From contig JAFIET010000021.1 in NCBI GenBank assembly GCA_020832405.1, positions 1 through 46,525 on the forward strand: a stretch of 46,525 nt of DNA, written 5' to 3'. The notes under the pieces are model-generated. The model saw only the letters and a program-made list of their open reading frames with translations, was not told the origin of the DNA and did no database searches. The stretch comes from Balneolales bacterium (lineage in GTDB: Bacteria > Bacteroidota > Rhodothermia > Balneolales > Cyclonatronaceae). Shown here piece after piece: positions 15,854 to 25,183 of the stretch. The translations under genes were made by a program, and so were the position numbers. How positions within the stretch are numbered: position 1 is the first letter of the stretch; each line of letters starts with the position of its first letter.

Positions 15854-17346
15854 TGCTGAAAACCAAGTATTTCAATGCATGTTATCTCAATTAGCCGCGT
15901 GAGTTCACTGTCGGCAGTGAACTCTCTTAAATCAACACCGAAATAAAGAATACTTTCGTCGGGGTTGGTAGCTGAAATCAGTTTGGAGCCGCCAAAATCA
16001 TTAATGAAGCCCGTAACTGCTGCCCGTGTTTTAAAATCGGCCTCAAACAGCGGCACTGTTTCTCCGAATGGAATGAGCGGGTAGTAGGAAAGCAGGTTTC
16101 TCCTGAACTGCAGGAAAGGCGGGTTGCTCACAAATTCGGTGGGTTCTATCAGCGAGTTGTTGGCGATGAAAAAGCTCTGCTGACCCGAAGGCAGTACTTC
16201 CATTCGCTGGAATGGCAGGAACTGAAACAAGGGGTTATCTGCGGGCAGGTCACGGGTCGGGATGTTGATGAACATAGTTCCGCCGTTTTCAAAAAAGCGA
16301 ACGGTTAGCTCAAGCGCATAGCCTACATTCCGGTCAAGGTTGTTGGAAACCCAGTAGATATGATCCCACTCAGCGAGCATCAGGTTGATGGTCGGGTTAC
16401 CGAGGGAGCGGTCTGGAAAAGCCCGCGATAACACAACGCGCCGGCCGCCGGTCGTTACCCCGTCAGTTATATCCATGAAGTCAAACTGATTGATCCCCAC
16501 ATTTCGCAGCAGGTCAAAGTGCTGCTGTACGATCTGGAAGTTGGTGTCCCCCTGAATATCGTTAAGCACCAGCACCCGTGAGGTCTGTTGTTTGATGTAC
16601 CACTCGTAGGAAACAACCTCGCTTAAGGCACCCGCATTATCAACCGCGCGGATGTAGAATGTGTTATCTGCATTCAGGTTAATTGTATCGAATGAAAGAT
16701 CGGAGCTGTTCAGCGCGCGGCCAAGAAAAACCTGGCTCGTTACAGGGCTAACGGTATCATCTACCCGCACGGTGATGAAAGAAACATCAGGCGGTACAGA
16801 CTGCCAGCTCGTAGTATCGTTTATGGCCATTTCAATGCGGTTGAGGTTGGCATCGCCGTCGGGGTCGGAGGCCTGCCATCCAAAACTGAACACACGGAAA
16901 GTGGAATCAGGCGGTGTTTCAAGGGCCCGGAACCGGATATTGGGAGGTGAGTTCCGTATTGGAAAGACGAGGTTGGGCGGCTCCGGATCTACAGCACCTT
17001 CGTTATCAACAGCGCGTACCGTAAAACGGACGTCCGCATCGGTATTGCCTTCCTCAATGGGAAGCACAAAAAGGCTGTCGGTTCTGGTGGTAAATACCCA
17101 GGGCTGCTCATCGTCGTCCCCGATACGAAATTCATAGCCAACGATATACCCGTCGGGGTCGTCGCCCCACCATGAAATATTGATTTGGCTCGTGAGTCGG
17201 GTTCCTTCCGGCAGGTTGATTTCATTCACCGTGAGGAAAGTACGCGGAGGCTGGTTTTCATTGAAGTTTCCGTCGAAACCGGCATCACAGGATGCAAGAA
17301 AAAGAATTCCTGCAAGCAGGCCGGCAACAGCAAGTATCGTACGCAT
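15850..17346 (-). CDS. Surface or periplasmic lipoprotein with Ig/FN3-like repeats
   Basis: 498 residues from the ATG at 17346. The start MRTILAVAGLLAGILFLASC is a lipoprotein signal with the lipid Cys at 20; an upstream ATG at 17367 would add seven residues before it. Two Ig/fibronectin-like segments follow. The first contains ISWWGDDPDGYIVGYEFRIGDDDEQPWVFT and the second FSFGWQASDPDGDANLNRIEMAIND, each with the Asp-Pro-Asp-Gly turn common in surface-exposed beta-sandwiches. The last 230 residues (RVLVLNDIQGDTNF ... HIYWVSNNLDRNVGYALELTVRFFENGGTMFINIP) look like an alpha/beta domain of the GATase1/ThuA kind, by inference only. It is coupled to the TonB receptor by a 4-base overlap and probably works beside it, for example as a surface-exposed partner in the place usually taken by SusD. 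Confidence 0.7.
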   Translation of the reverse strand: MRTILAVAGLLAGILFLASCDAGFDGNFNENQPPRTFLTVNEINLPEGTRLTSQINISWWGDDPDGYIVGYEFRIGDDDEQPWVFTTRTDSLFVLPIEEGNTDADVRFTVRAVDNEGAVDPEPPNLVFPIRNSPPNIRFRALETPPDSTFRVFSFGWQASDPDGDANLNRIEMAINDTTSWQSVPPDVSFITVRVDDTVSPVTSQVFLGRALNSSDLSFDTINLNADNTFYIRAVDNAGALSEVVSYEWYIKQQTSRVLVLNDIQGDTNFQIVQQHFDLLRNVGINQFDFMDITDGVTTGGRRVVLSRAFPDRSLGNPTINLMLAEWDHIYWVSNNLDRNVGYALELTVRFFENGGTMFINIPTRDLPADNPLFQFLPFQRMEVLPSGQQSFFIANNSLIEPTEFVSNPPFLQFRRNLLSYYPLIPFGETVPLFEADFKTRAAVTGFINDFGGSKLISATNPDESILYFGVDLREFTADSELTRLIEITCIEILGFQQ

Positions 17347-17421
17347 GGATAATGGCAAGATTAACAAATGGGAAGGGCACCAAAGCGCCCTTCCCGTTGA
17401 AGTAAGTAGCAGATGCTCCGC

Positions 17422-19893
17422 TTATTTCACGAGCATCATTTTTTTCGTTGATACGAAAGTACCCGCGTCTATGCGGTAAATGTAGGTACCGCTCGCGAGG
17501 CGGGAAGCATCAAAATTAATGATGTATTGCCCGGCAGCCTGATGCTCGTTCACCAGCATTGCAACCCGGCGGCCCAGGATGTCATACACGGAGAGCGTTA
17601 CATTGGTGGCTTCAGCCAGGGTGTACCGAATGTTCGTAGTTGGGTTGAACGGGTTCGGGTAGTTCTGCTCAAGAGCAAACTCAGTTGGGCGCTCGGTGTT
17701 TTCCGTGCTTGTGGCACCAAGATCGAAATCGGTGTTAAAGCGCGGAATCATCTGCAGCGTGCCGTTGAAGTTGCCAACGAGGGCTGTGAGCGTGAACGGT
17801 CCCTGCGGGATATCAAGGCCGATGTAATCTGCCTCAGTAAAGTTGGTACGCAGGATGCGGGTTTCATCCTCGCCCAGCGAAGGATCCGTGATCTGATAGT
17901 TGGTAAGGCCGGCAAACTGCCCTTCAGCACCTACAAAGGTTACGTTAGGGATACGCACCAGCATCGATTCGTTCTCAGAAATCGTAATATCAGCAAGGGT
18001 GATTAGCGGGGGCACAAAGTCGATGTTACCAACCGGTCCGCCGGGATCGGTAGCCGGACGGAACTGAATCACACCCTGGAAAGCCGAGAGATCACCGCGA
18101 ACGTTGGTCATCAGGTCGCCGATGGCATAGAACTCAGAAATACGGCCGGGAGCATCATCAATAAGAATCGCACCGGAAGCATCCTGAATGTACTTTTGGT
18201 TACGTGCTGAGCGCCAGTAGGTCACAACGGCTTCACCGGTGTACTCATAGAGGGTACCGTCACGGTCGCCGCCGCGAAGACCTGCGAGGGTAGCGAACTC
18301 TTCGATCTCAACTTCGATCTCATAAACACGCTCATTAACCGGGCTGTTTTCGAGGCCGGAAGCAGCAGCAATGGCTTTAATCGTTGTGGTCGCTTCAACG
18401 AGGATCGGAGAAGTGTACAGCGTTGATGCAGTAGTAGGCTCTGAGCCGTCGGTAGTGAAGTAAATGGCAGCTTCATCGGTCGGGCTTAGCAGGCTTACAG
18501 AAACAAAGTTCACATACTCACCCCCGGCAGGACTGAATACAGCCGGGAAGGTTTGTGTGGATGACTCGATGTAAATCACATCATTCACAGAAGCTGTTGT
18601 CTGAATTCCGTCAGGGGTAGTTGTAACAGCAGTGATGCTGAATTCAATAATATCGAAGGCATCAAAGGAGCCAAGCGCAGCGCTGAAAGTGTTGCCGCTT
18701 TGTGACATTTCAACCGAAACTTCTTCACCACTGTCTGCCGTGTATGGGCGCGCAGTATAGGTGAGGGTTACGCTGTTGAGGGTGTAATCATCTTCAGGAA
18801 GAAGCACGTCAACGGAAATATCAACGGGTGCGCCGGCAAGAGCAGGCTGAGGGAAGCTCAGGTTTTCAACGATGGGCGCAAAGCCAAGAATTACAAGGTC
18901 GTTTGGCCATCCCGGAGGGGCAACGCGGTCATCAGGATTGTCGCCGTCATTAATCCACACAAATCCGTCTTCCATGTAGTTAATGCGAAGGGTACGCTGA
19001 ATCGGTGATACGTCAATTCCGTCGGGATCGAAGGTATTTACAACCACAAAACCTGACCAGTCAACAATGGTACCGGCGGCAGGGGGAACATAAGGCCCGT
19101 CAACTTCCGGGCGGCGGTAGTTATAGCCGCGGCCTTCACCGGTTTCCGGGTTGTAAGCATAGTTATTGCGGTCGTTACGGAAACGCAGGGAGATGTCGGT
19201 GGTTTGAGCAACAACACCATCAGCGGCAGCAATAAAGCGGGGGCGGCCTGTTTCAGCTTCAAACCGGCTAATAATTTCAGCACCTTCGATACGAACATAC
19301 TGACTGATGAATCTGCTGTAGTTTTCAATGTTCCAGCTGAACTGACCATTACCGGCAGGGCTGTTAAGCTCTGACAGCGCGATGGTGCGGGGCTGAAGCA
19401 GTACATCCAGATCGGCGTATTCTTCATCGATGAAAACGTTACCGATGGGCGTAACAAGCGCAGGATCGAACTGAACTACGTTTGACTGAAAGAAGGTCAG
19501 AACGCCTTCCACCTGAATCACATCGCCGCGCACAAGACTTTCGAGGGTTTCACGCTGATCGCCGCCTTCCACAATGTGCATGGCCATACCGTCACGGCCC
19601 ATTGCTACTGCGTTGATATCTTCCACAAAAACGTGGATACGACCAGGCAGGTTGGCATCGGTAGCACTTGCAAATCCGGAGGATTTCGGATAAGAAACTA
19701 CCACTGCTTCGAAAACAACAGGAACGCCCGCAAGCGGGTGTCCGGCAAGGTCTTCAAAACTCGTAAGTGGTGTCGGGTATTCGTTCAGCTCACGAATGAT
19801 GACTTCCTGCGGACCATTTTGTGCCATCACATCAGTGAAAAGCAACATTCCGGCAAGTAGGGTCAATAGAGCCAGTTGTATATGTTTTATCAT
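17422..19893 (-). CDS. Large secreted multidomain protein with T9SS type A sorting tail
   Basis: 823 residues from the ATG at 19893 (MIKHIQLALLTLLAGMLLFTDVMAQ, signal peptide); an upstream ATG at 19947 would add 18 residues without a signal character. Two OB-fold-like DUF5689-type segments are suggested: one near the N-terminus (AGVPVVFEAVVVSYPKSSGF ... GDVIQVEGVLTFFQ) and one after the middle (YEYTGEAVVTYW ... KYIQDASGAILIDD). Between them lies a chitobiase/FN3-like segment (IYFTTDGSEPTTASTLYTSPI). The C-terminal 80 residues are a canonical T9SS type A sorting domain: FALEQNYPNPFNPTTNIRY, then VYDILGRRVAMLV and ASGTYIYRIDAG, ending KKMMLVK. T9SS cargo crosses the outer membrane and is released or anchored to the surface. 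It lies 75 bases upstream of the lipoprotein gene. Catalytic activity is not obvious; a binding or structural surface role is likely. Confidence 0.85.
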   Translation of the reverse strand: MIKHIQLALLTLLAGMLLFTDVMAQNGPQEVIIRELNEYPTPLTSFEDLAGHPLAGVPVVFEAVVVSYPKSSGFASATDANLPGRIHVFVEDINAVAMGRDGMAMHIVEGGDQRETLESLVRGDVIQVEGVLTFFQSNVVQFDPALVTPIGNVFIDEEYADLDVLLQPRTIALSELNSPAGNGQFSWNIENYSRFISQYVRIEGAEIISRFEAETGRPRFIAAADGVVAQTTDISLRFRNDRNNYAYNPETGEGRGYNYRRPEVDGPYVPPAAGTIVDWSGFVVVNTFDPDGIDVSPIQRTLRINYMEDGFVWINDGDNPDDRVAPPGWPNDLVILGFAPIVENLSFPQPALAGAPVDISVDVLLPEDDYTLNSVTLTYTARPYTADSGEEVSVEMSQSGNTFSAALGSFDAFDIIEFSITAVTTTPDGIQTTASVNDVIYIESSTQTFPAVFSPAGGEYVNFVSVSLLSPTDEAAIYFTTDGSEPTTASTLYTSPILVEATTTIKAIAAASGLENSPVNERVYEIEVEIEEFATLAGLRGGDRDGTLYEYTGEAVVTYWRSARNQKYIQDASGAILIDDAPGRISEFYAIGDLMTNVRGDLSAFQGVIQFRPATDPGGPVGNIDFVPPLITLADITISENESMLVRIPNVTFVGAEGQFAGLTNYQITDPSLGEDETRILRTNFTEADYIGLDIPQGPFTLTALVGNFNGTLQMIPRFNTDFDLGATSTENTERPTEFALEQNYPNPFNPTTNIRYTLAEATNVTLSVYDILGRRVAMLVNEHQAAGQYIINFDASRLASGTYIYRIDAGTFVSTKKMMLVK

Positions 19894-19936
19894 AGTACTG
19901 TTGAGGTTTTTGGTTGAGGGTTCACAGATTGGCGTG

Positions 19937-20006
19937 CTGCTCATCACTAATTTGGTAAGCCGGGATGAGCAGGGGTACTGCCGGGAGCCTGTGAAACTTC
20001 CGGCAG
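19937..20006. other. Two hairpins in the spacer between the first two genes of the envelope block
   Basis: CTGCTCATC (19937-19945) pairs with GATGAGCAG (19964-19972), and a 7-bp CTGCCGG/CCGGCAG stem occupies roughly 19979-20006. Neither has a T-tract in the minus direction. They may be RNA-processing or attenuation structures that set the relative levels of the two secreted proteins. Confidence 0.45.
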
Positions 20007-20031
20007 CCCTGTTTTATGGAAAAAAAGATGA

Positions 20032-22134
20032 TTACCTGATGAGGGCAAAGCGGCCCCGCTGCACATGGCCGGTTTCCCGGTCGCGTACGGTGTATAAATA
20101 AAGACCTGAAGCCAGGTTCTGATTGGCGGCTGAAAGCAGATCCCAGGCATGCTCTCCACCCGACAGGATGCGCTCACCCGAGGCAAAATCACGGAACCAG
20201 CGGGTATCGCCCTGATAGGTTGCGGCATCGTGGTCGAGGGTTGCCACGATTTCACCGGCAAGGGTGTACACCCGCACTTCGGCCCGGGCCGGCAGGTTGT
20301 AGAACATGATTTTGCGGGTGAAAGGCGTGCCGCCGTCCCATGCGGCATTTACGCGATAAGGATTGGGATACACCCCAACTTTAAACTCGGGCTCGCCACT
20401 TTTAAAATCAGGGTTCGGGGCAGTTCCGGGGAAAACACGGATAGCGTTTGCATTAACGGAAGTTTCCAGCGGTGGTGATTCGCCGTCGCCGGCATCAAAT
20501 GCTGTAACGGCAAACAAATACTGCCAGCCGCTGAGCATGCCGGTTACATCGTAGCGGTAATGATACTCAACGGGATCACCGGGGAAGGTTACCGGCTCGG
20601 CTAAACGGATTTCATCGAAACCGGTACCGAATCCGGCCCCGCTTTCGGGCAGATCCCATTCGCGGATCATCTGCGCCGAGGTTGAAATGGTGCCGCGGAG
20701 GTCATCGCCCAGCTGCGAGCGGTACAGGCGGTAACCGGCAAAATCTTCCTCCCCGGAAACGGGATCAATGGAGAATTCGGCGCGGTTATCCCAGTAAATA
20801 CTTGCGGTTCCGGCGTCGAGCTCAACACGGATGCGGGGCACATCCGGCGGCTCAGGAACGAGGAAGCGGGTACGGCTGCCGTCGGGGTTTTCCTGCCCGT
20901 CGAACAGGCGGAAGGCCCAGTCGATATTTTCGGCCAGCAAGGCGCGGCTTTCTTCGTTATCGAGCTGGTCAACATTGGCAGTTTGCCCGGGCACCAGGTT
21001 CTGGAATTCGGGAGGCATAAGAGCCGTAACAAAAGCAACATAAATGCTCACCGTTTCGCCGGGCTGAACCTCAGGGAACGGGCCGATGGTATTCAGCTGA
21101 ATGTAATTGCCGTTTGAAAAGAAACCGTCGTTTCGCAGGGCTTCGCGGTTCTCTTCAAGAGGCCAGATGGTCTGCATGCGCTCATAGCGCTCCAAATCAT
21201 TGGCGGGTCGGGCAAAAGCGCCGGTACCGGCGCCAAACAGCCAGAAATCAGGGCTTACGTGCGGCACGGGCAGGCCTGCGGTCTCTACCTGCTCTGCACG
21301 GCGGGGATGAAACTCCACACCGCGATACTCTGAGCCCAAAATCACGGATGCGGCAAAAGTATTGATGCGCGGCTGATCAAAAGAACCGCGGTCAAAAACA
21401 TACAGGGCATACTGATCGTCGAGCCAGCCCAAACCCCCTTTATTAAAAAAATCGGTGCCGGTTTCTACCGTTGAGTTCACGTTCCGCACTACCATGTCGG
21501 AATAAATACTGAAATAGACTTCTTCCCAGACCTCACCATTGGGGTTGGTTGACCAGATATTGGAATTATTGGTGATGTCGTACCGGATGATGGAAATTCC
21601 TTCGGTAAATCCGAAATTCCAGTTATAGGTTTCAAATCTCACATCTGCATAAAGGGGATTTTCATGGCCGGGTACGGGGCGGTTGTTTCGCACCGTGCGG
21701 CGGTCGGAGAATTCAGCGATCAGATCCTGATGGCTCACCGCCGACGGGCTGAAATTCGGGCTGTCTGTGAGAGATGAACGCTCCACAAACAGGGTTCCGT
21801 CGTTGGTAAACTCAAAACCTGCTACGTTCTCGTTATATCCGGCGGCGTTAGTAACCGACGAAGTTGAAACCCGGGTCTGTCCGTCAACACGGGCACCCAG
21901 CCAGATTCCGGCTTCAAAAAGGTGCTCGGTACCGGAACCGCGCGGAAATTCCATACTTGGCAGGCCAACCGGCTGATTTCTGACGTTTGGCCGCCCCATT
22001 GTACCTACGTTTGAATACGAGATACCAAGGTTACTCACCGTTACAGCGCGCCGTTCGAAGACTTGCTGCGCGGCCGATAACTCATAAAAAAACAATACTG
22101 TAAATACGACAAGTAGTAACCTGATTACTTTCAT
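20032..22134 (-). CDS. Secreted protein with C-terminal T9SS-like sorting domain
   Basis: 700 residues. The signal peptide MKVIRLLLVVFTVLFFYELSAAQ is clear. The central part is a long beta-rich region with a Bacteroidota-typical layout (FEAGIWLGARVDGQTRVST, NGEVWEEVYFSIYSDMVVRN), and an FN3-like segment lies around 480-590. The C-terminus (FKVGVYPNPYRVNAAWDG, then MFYNLPARAEVRVYTLAGEIV, ending GLYLYTVRDRETGHVQRGRFALIR) matches the architecture of T9SS sorting domains (Y-P-N-P motif, strand pairs, final basic strand), though less canonical than its neighbour. It is the first gene of the block and is followed by about 140 bases before the next gene. Its expression is probably driven from the long non-coding region 22135-22609. 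I cannot assign a specific activity. Confidence 0.75.
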   Translation of the reverse strand: MKVIRLLLVVFTVLFFYELSAAQQVFERRAVTVSNLGISYSNVGTMGRPNVRNQPVGLPSMEFPRGSGTEHLFEAGIWLGARVDGQTRVSTSSVTNAAGYNENVAGFEFTNDGTLFVERSSLTDSPNFSPSAVSHQDLIAEFSDRRTVRNNRPVPGHENPLYADVRFETYNWNFGFTEGISIIRYDITNNSNIWSTNPNGEVWEEVYFSIYSDMVVRNVNSTVETGTDFFNKGGLGWLDDQYALYVFDRGSFDQPRINTFAASVILGSEYRGVEFHPRRAEQVETAGLPVPHVSPDFWLFGAGTGAFARPANDLERYERMQTIWPLEENREALRNDGFFSNGNYIQLNTIGPFPEVQPGETVSIYVAFVTALMPPEFQNLVPGQTANVDQLDNEESRALLAENIDWAFRLFDGQENPDGSRTRFLVPEPPDVPRIRVELDAGTASIYWDNRAEFSIDPVSGEEDFAGYRLYRSQLGDDLRGTISTSAQMIREWDLPESGAGFGTGFDEIRLAEPVTFPGDPVEYHYRYDVTGMLSGWQYLFAVTAFDAGDGESPPLETSVNANAIRVFPGTAPNPDFKSGEPEFKVGVYPNPYRVNAAWDGGTPFTRKIMFYNLPARAEVRVYTLAGEIVATLDHDAATYQGDTRWFRDFASGERILSGGEHAWDLLSAANQNLASGLYLYTVRDRETGHVQRGRFALIR

Positions 22135-22609
22135 TCAGCTAAAATATGATAAATAGAATAGGTTTATTAAGACCTTACTGACAGTATAGTCCTTGGAACA
22201 CTCTCAGCAGTCCGACTGTAATTTAACAGGGGTTCGAATTCTTCAAGGTATCGTTATTCTGTTCAATATGGAATTGCATGTTCTGTATTTTACAATATAA
22301 TAATCTCTTTTTTGATTCCGGAAGCGCTTCCCGTAAACAGCACCTTAACCCGTATAAACCGTTATTGTGTGCTCAGAGTGAACCGTTATTTCCGTGAATA
22401 TTTGTAATCTGATACAGAACTTAGAATTTACGCAATAATTCCAGCCTTTCAAAAAGAGGCTTACAGCTCAGATCCGGCGCAAATTCATCATACCCTCTCC
22501 AAAAAAATCATTACCTTCAGGCCTTAGGCACAACAATTCTCTCCAACTGCTGTTGAAGCGGCCTGAAAAAATTTCACCTTTCAATCTACCTAACAGAATA
22601 ATCCTGCAT
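22135..22609. promoter_or_regulatory. Divergent intergenic region with a LacI-like palindrome
   Basis: This 475-base AT-rich stretch separates the minus-strand envelope block from the plus-strand DUF3098 gene and must hold both promoters. The clearest element is the perfect 12-bp palindrome GGAAGCGCTTCC at 22320-22331, which resembles LacI-family operators (centre GCGC with flanking AAG/CTT). I could not identify a convincing Bacteroidota -33/-7 pair by eye, and no other gene or RNA is apparent. Confidence 0.4.
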
Positions 22610-22870
22610 ATGCCCCGCAAAGAGCCCCGAAGAGCCAAACGAAGCGGCTCCGTACCCGTTACTGAAAGCCCTGTTTTCGGAAGTGAAAATTATAAACTGA
22701 TGGCCGCTGCAGCCGGGCTTATCTTCGCCGGTTTTGCCATTATGGCCCTGGAAAATGAAATCAGCGGCTTTTTCTCGCTGTATATATCTCCGGTTCTGGT
22801 AGTTGCAGGCTTTATTGTTTTCGGATGGGGAATAATCAGAAAACCGGCTGAGCAGCAAGCCCCGAACTAA
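22610..22870 (+). CDS. DUF3098 small membrane protein
   Basis: 86 residues from the ATG at 22610. An in-frame TTG at 22553 would add 19 residues that resemble untranslated sequence. A basic N-terminus (MPRKEPRRAKRSG) precedes FGSENYKLMAAAAGLIFAGFAIMALE and then ISPVLVVAGFIVFGWGIIRKP. Two membrane helices separated by a short loop, with the lead-in F-G-x-x-N-Y and the ending Ile-x-x-Lys-Pro, are the DUF3098 pattern found in Bacteroidota. The role is unknown; such genes often sit near cell-envelope or lipid genes. It is 28 bases upstream of the DUF92 gene and probably co-transcribed with it. Confidence 0.75.
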   Translation: MPRKEPRRAKRSGSVPVTESPVFGSENYKLMAAAAGLIFAGFAIMALENEISGFFSLYISPVLVVAGFIVFGWGIIRKPAEQQAPN

Positions 22871-22898
22871 CCTCTGAACCCAATATCCCGTCTGCCGC

Positions 22899-23777
22899 AT
22901 GCACATTCAGGCTACCAATGGCACTGCAGTACGCAGCTTCGCCTGGTTTAACATAAACCTTCTGAATTACTGCTTCTATGTGCTGCTTATTCTGGTTTTT
23001 GTTGTTGTAGCGAATCCTCTCGACAAGCTGCTGATATTACTTGCTTTTGCCGCTGCGTGGCTGATCAGTTATCTGAGCTTTCTGATGCGGCTGCTCAGCC
23101 TGGACGGCATGCGCGCAGCCGTGCTTATCGGCACCCTTACCCTTGGCCTTGGCGGTGTTGAATATACCGCCTACCTTCTCTTCTTTTTTGTGAGCAGTAA
23201 CATTGCCGGCTTTATTTTCAGCAAACCGGCAGCAGACGGCAACCGTCCGCTTGTTGAGCGCCGCACGGCTGAACAGGTCTGGGCCAACAGTTTCTGGTTT
23301 ATCTCCGGTCTGGTTGTCTTTTTTATATCTGGTTACTGGTCGTTTGCGGTAGCCGCAGCTGCAGCCGCGGCTACTGCAACTTCAGATACCTGGGCAACCG
23401 TTATCGGAAGTTCAGCCAAAGCCGAAAAAGTGAATCTGATTACCACCTTCAAAAAAGTACCCAAAGGAACTGACGGGGGTATCAGCTTTAAAGGTACCAT
23501 GGGCGGGTTTATCGCAGCCCTGCTTTTCGGGCTTCTGAGTTTTCAGTTCCAAAGTGCGCTTGGCCTGCAGGTTGCCGCAATTGTATTTATTTCAGGGTTT
23601 TCAGGTTGCCTGTTTGATTCCTATTTTGGGGCCTACTTTCAGCACGGAAGCCGGAAACTTCGCTTTTTGGGGGTTGTGATTCAGCCGGGTAACCACCTGG
23701 TAAACTTTATGGCAACCGGCAGCAGTGCCTTACTTGCATTCACTCTTTATAATATTTTGATCTATGCCCTGGTATAA
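22899..23777 (+). CDS. DUF92/TMEM19-family membrane protein
   Basis: 292 residues with about six hydrophobic helices. Family features seen are the DGMRAAVLIGTLTLGLGG motif (about 70-87), FFFVSSNIAGFIFSK, ATSDTWATVIGS (about 163-174), TDGGISFKGTMGGFIAAL (about 195-212) and SGFSGCLFDSYFGAYFQ (about 233-249). The DUF92 family includes the plant and cyanobacterial phytyl-phosphate kinase VTE6, so a polyprenyl- or lipid-phosphate kinase role is possible. The acidic and Ser/Gly residues of the motifs are retained here, but the substrate cannot be assigned. The ATG at 22899 gives a cytoplasmic or periplasmic N-terminus of about 20 residues. The stop overlaps the start of the symporter gene by 14 bases, indicating a shared transcript. 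Confidence 0.82.
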   Translation: MHIQATNGTAVRSFAWFNINLLNYCFYVLLILVFVVVANPLDKLLILLAFAAAWLISYLSFLMRLLSLDGMRAAVLIGTLTLGLGGVEYTAYLLFFFVSSNIAGFIFSKPAADGNRPLVERRTAEQVWANSFWFISGLVVFFISGYWSFAVAAAAAAATATSDTWATVIGSSAKAEKVNLITTFKKVPKGTDGGISFKGTMGGFIAALLFGLLSFQFQSALGLQVAAIVFISGFSGCLFDSYFGAYFQHGSRKLRFLGVVIQPGNHLVNFMATGSSALLAFTLYNILIYALV

Positions 23778-25065
23778 AAAGCTGCACTGGCAGATTATTA
23801 TCGGTTTGATTCTGGGATTGCTCTGGGGTCTCATTTCCACACAAGCCGGTCTCAATCAGTTCACCTCTGATTTCATCCGTCCGTTTGGTACCATTTTCGT
23901 TAATCTGCTGCAGCTTATTGCCATCCCCCTTGTACTTGCTTCATTGGTTGTTGGCGTTACCAAGCTCAACGACATCACCAAGCTTTCGCGCATGGGCGGC
24001 AAAACCATCGGTATCTATCTGGTAACAACCGTTATCGCCATTACCATAGGGCTGATTTCGGTTAACCTGATTCAGCCCGGCAAAGCCCTGCCCGAAGAAA
24101 CACGCATGGAGCTGCTGGAAAGTTATCAGGAGAACGTTACCGACCGGCAGGCGGCCGCGGCCCAAACCATGCAACGGGGCCCGCTTCAGCCCATCGTAAA
24201 TATTGTGCCGCAAAATGTGATCAGCTCGATGAGCAGCAACGCCAATATGCTTCAGGTAGTGTTTATTGCCATTCTGCTGGGTATCGCGCTGGTGCAGATC
24301 GATCCGAACAAAAGCGCACAGCTGATCGGCTTTTTCGACGGCTTCAACGATGTGATCATCAAAATAGTGGATTACATCATGCTCCTGGCACCGTACGGGG
24401 TATTCGCGCTGCTCTCCGCGGTAATTATCGACCTGGCGGGCGACGACCTCGGCCGGGCGTTTAACCTGCTCAAAGCCCTTGGCTGGTACTCCCTTGCGGT
24501 TATTATCGGCCTGCTTGTGCACATGCACCTGGTTTATTTTGTGCTGTTTAAGATCTTCAGCACCATGAAACTCCGCAATTTCCTGCGCGGTATTCGCCCG
24601 GCCATCCTGCTGGGATTCAGCACAAGCTCAAGCGCGGCAACGCTGCCCGTTACCATGGAACGTGTAGAGAAAAACCTGGGTGTTGAGGAAGAAGTCGCAA
24701 GCTTCGTGCTGCCGGTTGGCGCCACTATTAATATGGATGGTACCAGCCTGTACCAGGCCGTTGCGGCTGTTTTCATCGCACAGGCTGTCGGGATGGACCT
24801 CAGCCTCGCCCAGCAGCTCACCATTGTGCTTACAGCCACCCTTGCCTCCATTGGCGCGGCAGGCGTGCCGGGTGCAGGCATCATTATGCTCGTAATTGTG
24901 CTCAATTCCGTACAGGTGCCCGTTGAAGGCATCGCGCTCATTTTGGGTGTTGACCGTATTCTGGATATGTGCCGCACCGCTGTGAACATAACCGGGGATG
25001 CCGCTGTTGCCGTAGCTGTTGCAAGTACAGAAGGCAAACTTGCCGACGGCCGCTTCGACGACTAA
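23764..25065 (+). CDS. Dicarboxylate/amino acid:cation symporter (DAACS family)
   Basis: 433 residues of the GltP/DctA/SdcL family, a usual length. Signature elements are the serine-rich hairpin STSSSAATLPVTMERVEK (about 283-300), the NMDGTSLYQAVAAVFIAQ motif of transmembrane helix 7 (about 322-340), and GAAGVPGAGIIML of hairpin 2 (about 365-377), followed by ILGVDRILDMCRTAVNITGDAAVA with the substrate-binding Asp/Arg region. Members import glutamate, aspartate or C4-dicarboxylates with Na+ or H+ across the inner membrane. The Arg in DMCRT favours an acidic substrate; distinguishing glutamate from succinate is not possible here. It overlaps the DUF92 gene by 14 bases, so it is translated from the same message. 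Confidence 0.93.
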   Translation: MPWYKKLHWQIIIGLILGLLWGLISTQAGLNQFTSDFIRPFGTIFVNLLQLIAIPLVLASLVVGVTKLNDITKLSRMGGKTIGIYLVTTVIAITIGLISVNLIQPGKALPEETRMELLESYQENVTDRQAAAAQTMQRGPLQPIVNIVPQNVISSMSSNANMLQVVFIAILLGIALVQIDPNKSAQLIGFFDGFNDVIIKIVDYIMLLAPYGVFALLSAVIIDLAGDDLGRAFNLLKALGWYSLAVIIGLLVHMHLVYFVLFKIFSTMKLRNFLRGIRPAILLGFSTSSSAATLPVTMERVEKNLGVEEEVASFVLPVGATINMDGTSLYQAVAAVFIAQAVGMDLSLAQQLTIVLTATLASIGAAGVPGAGIIMLVIVLNSVQVPVEGIALILGVDRILDMCRTAVNITGDAAVAVAVASTEGKLADGRFDD

Positions 25066-25183
25066 GCCATAAATCTGCTTTTTTCCGAATCCGGCATCCG
25101 AATAAAATCAGGCCTGGTTCGTTCATGGTGCGCAATGCAACGGTTTTATTACCCTTATACTGATTCTGAGTTTTACTTTTTCC

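Noticed and set aside
12902-17346. SusC/SusD polysaccharide utilisation locus
   Set aside because: There is no SusD-like protein, glycoside hydrolase or polysaccharide lyase in the window; the lipoprotein beside the receptor has Ig-like repeats rather than SusD helices.
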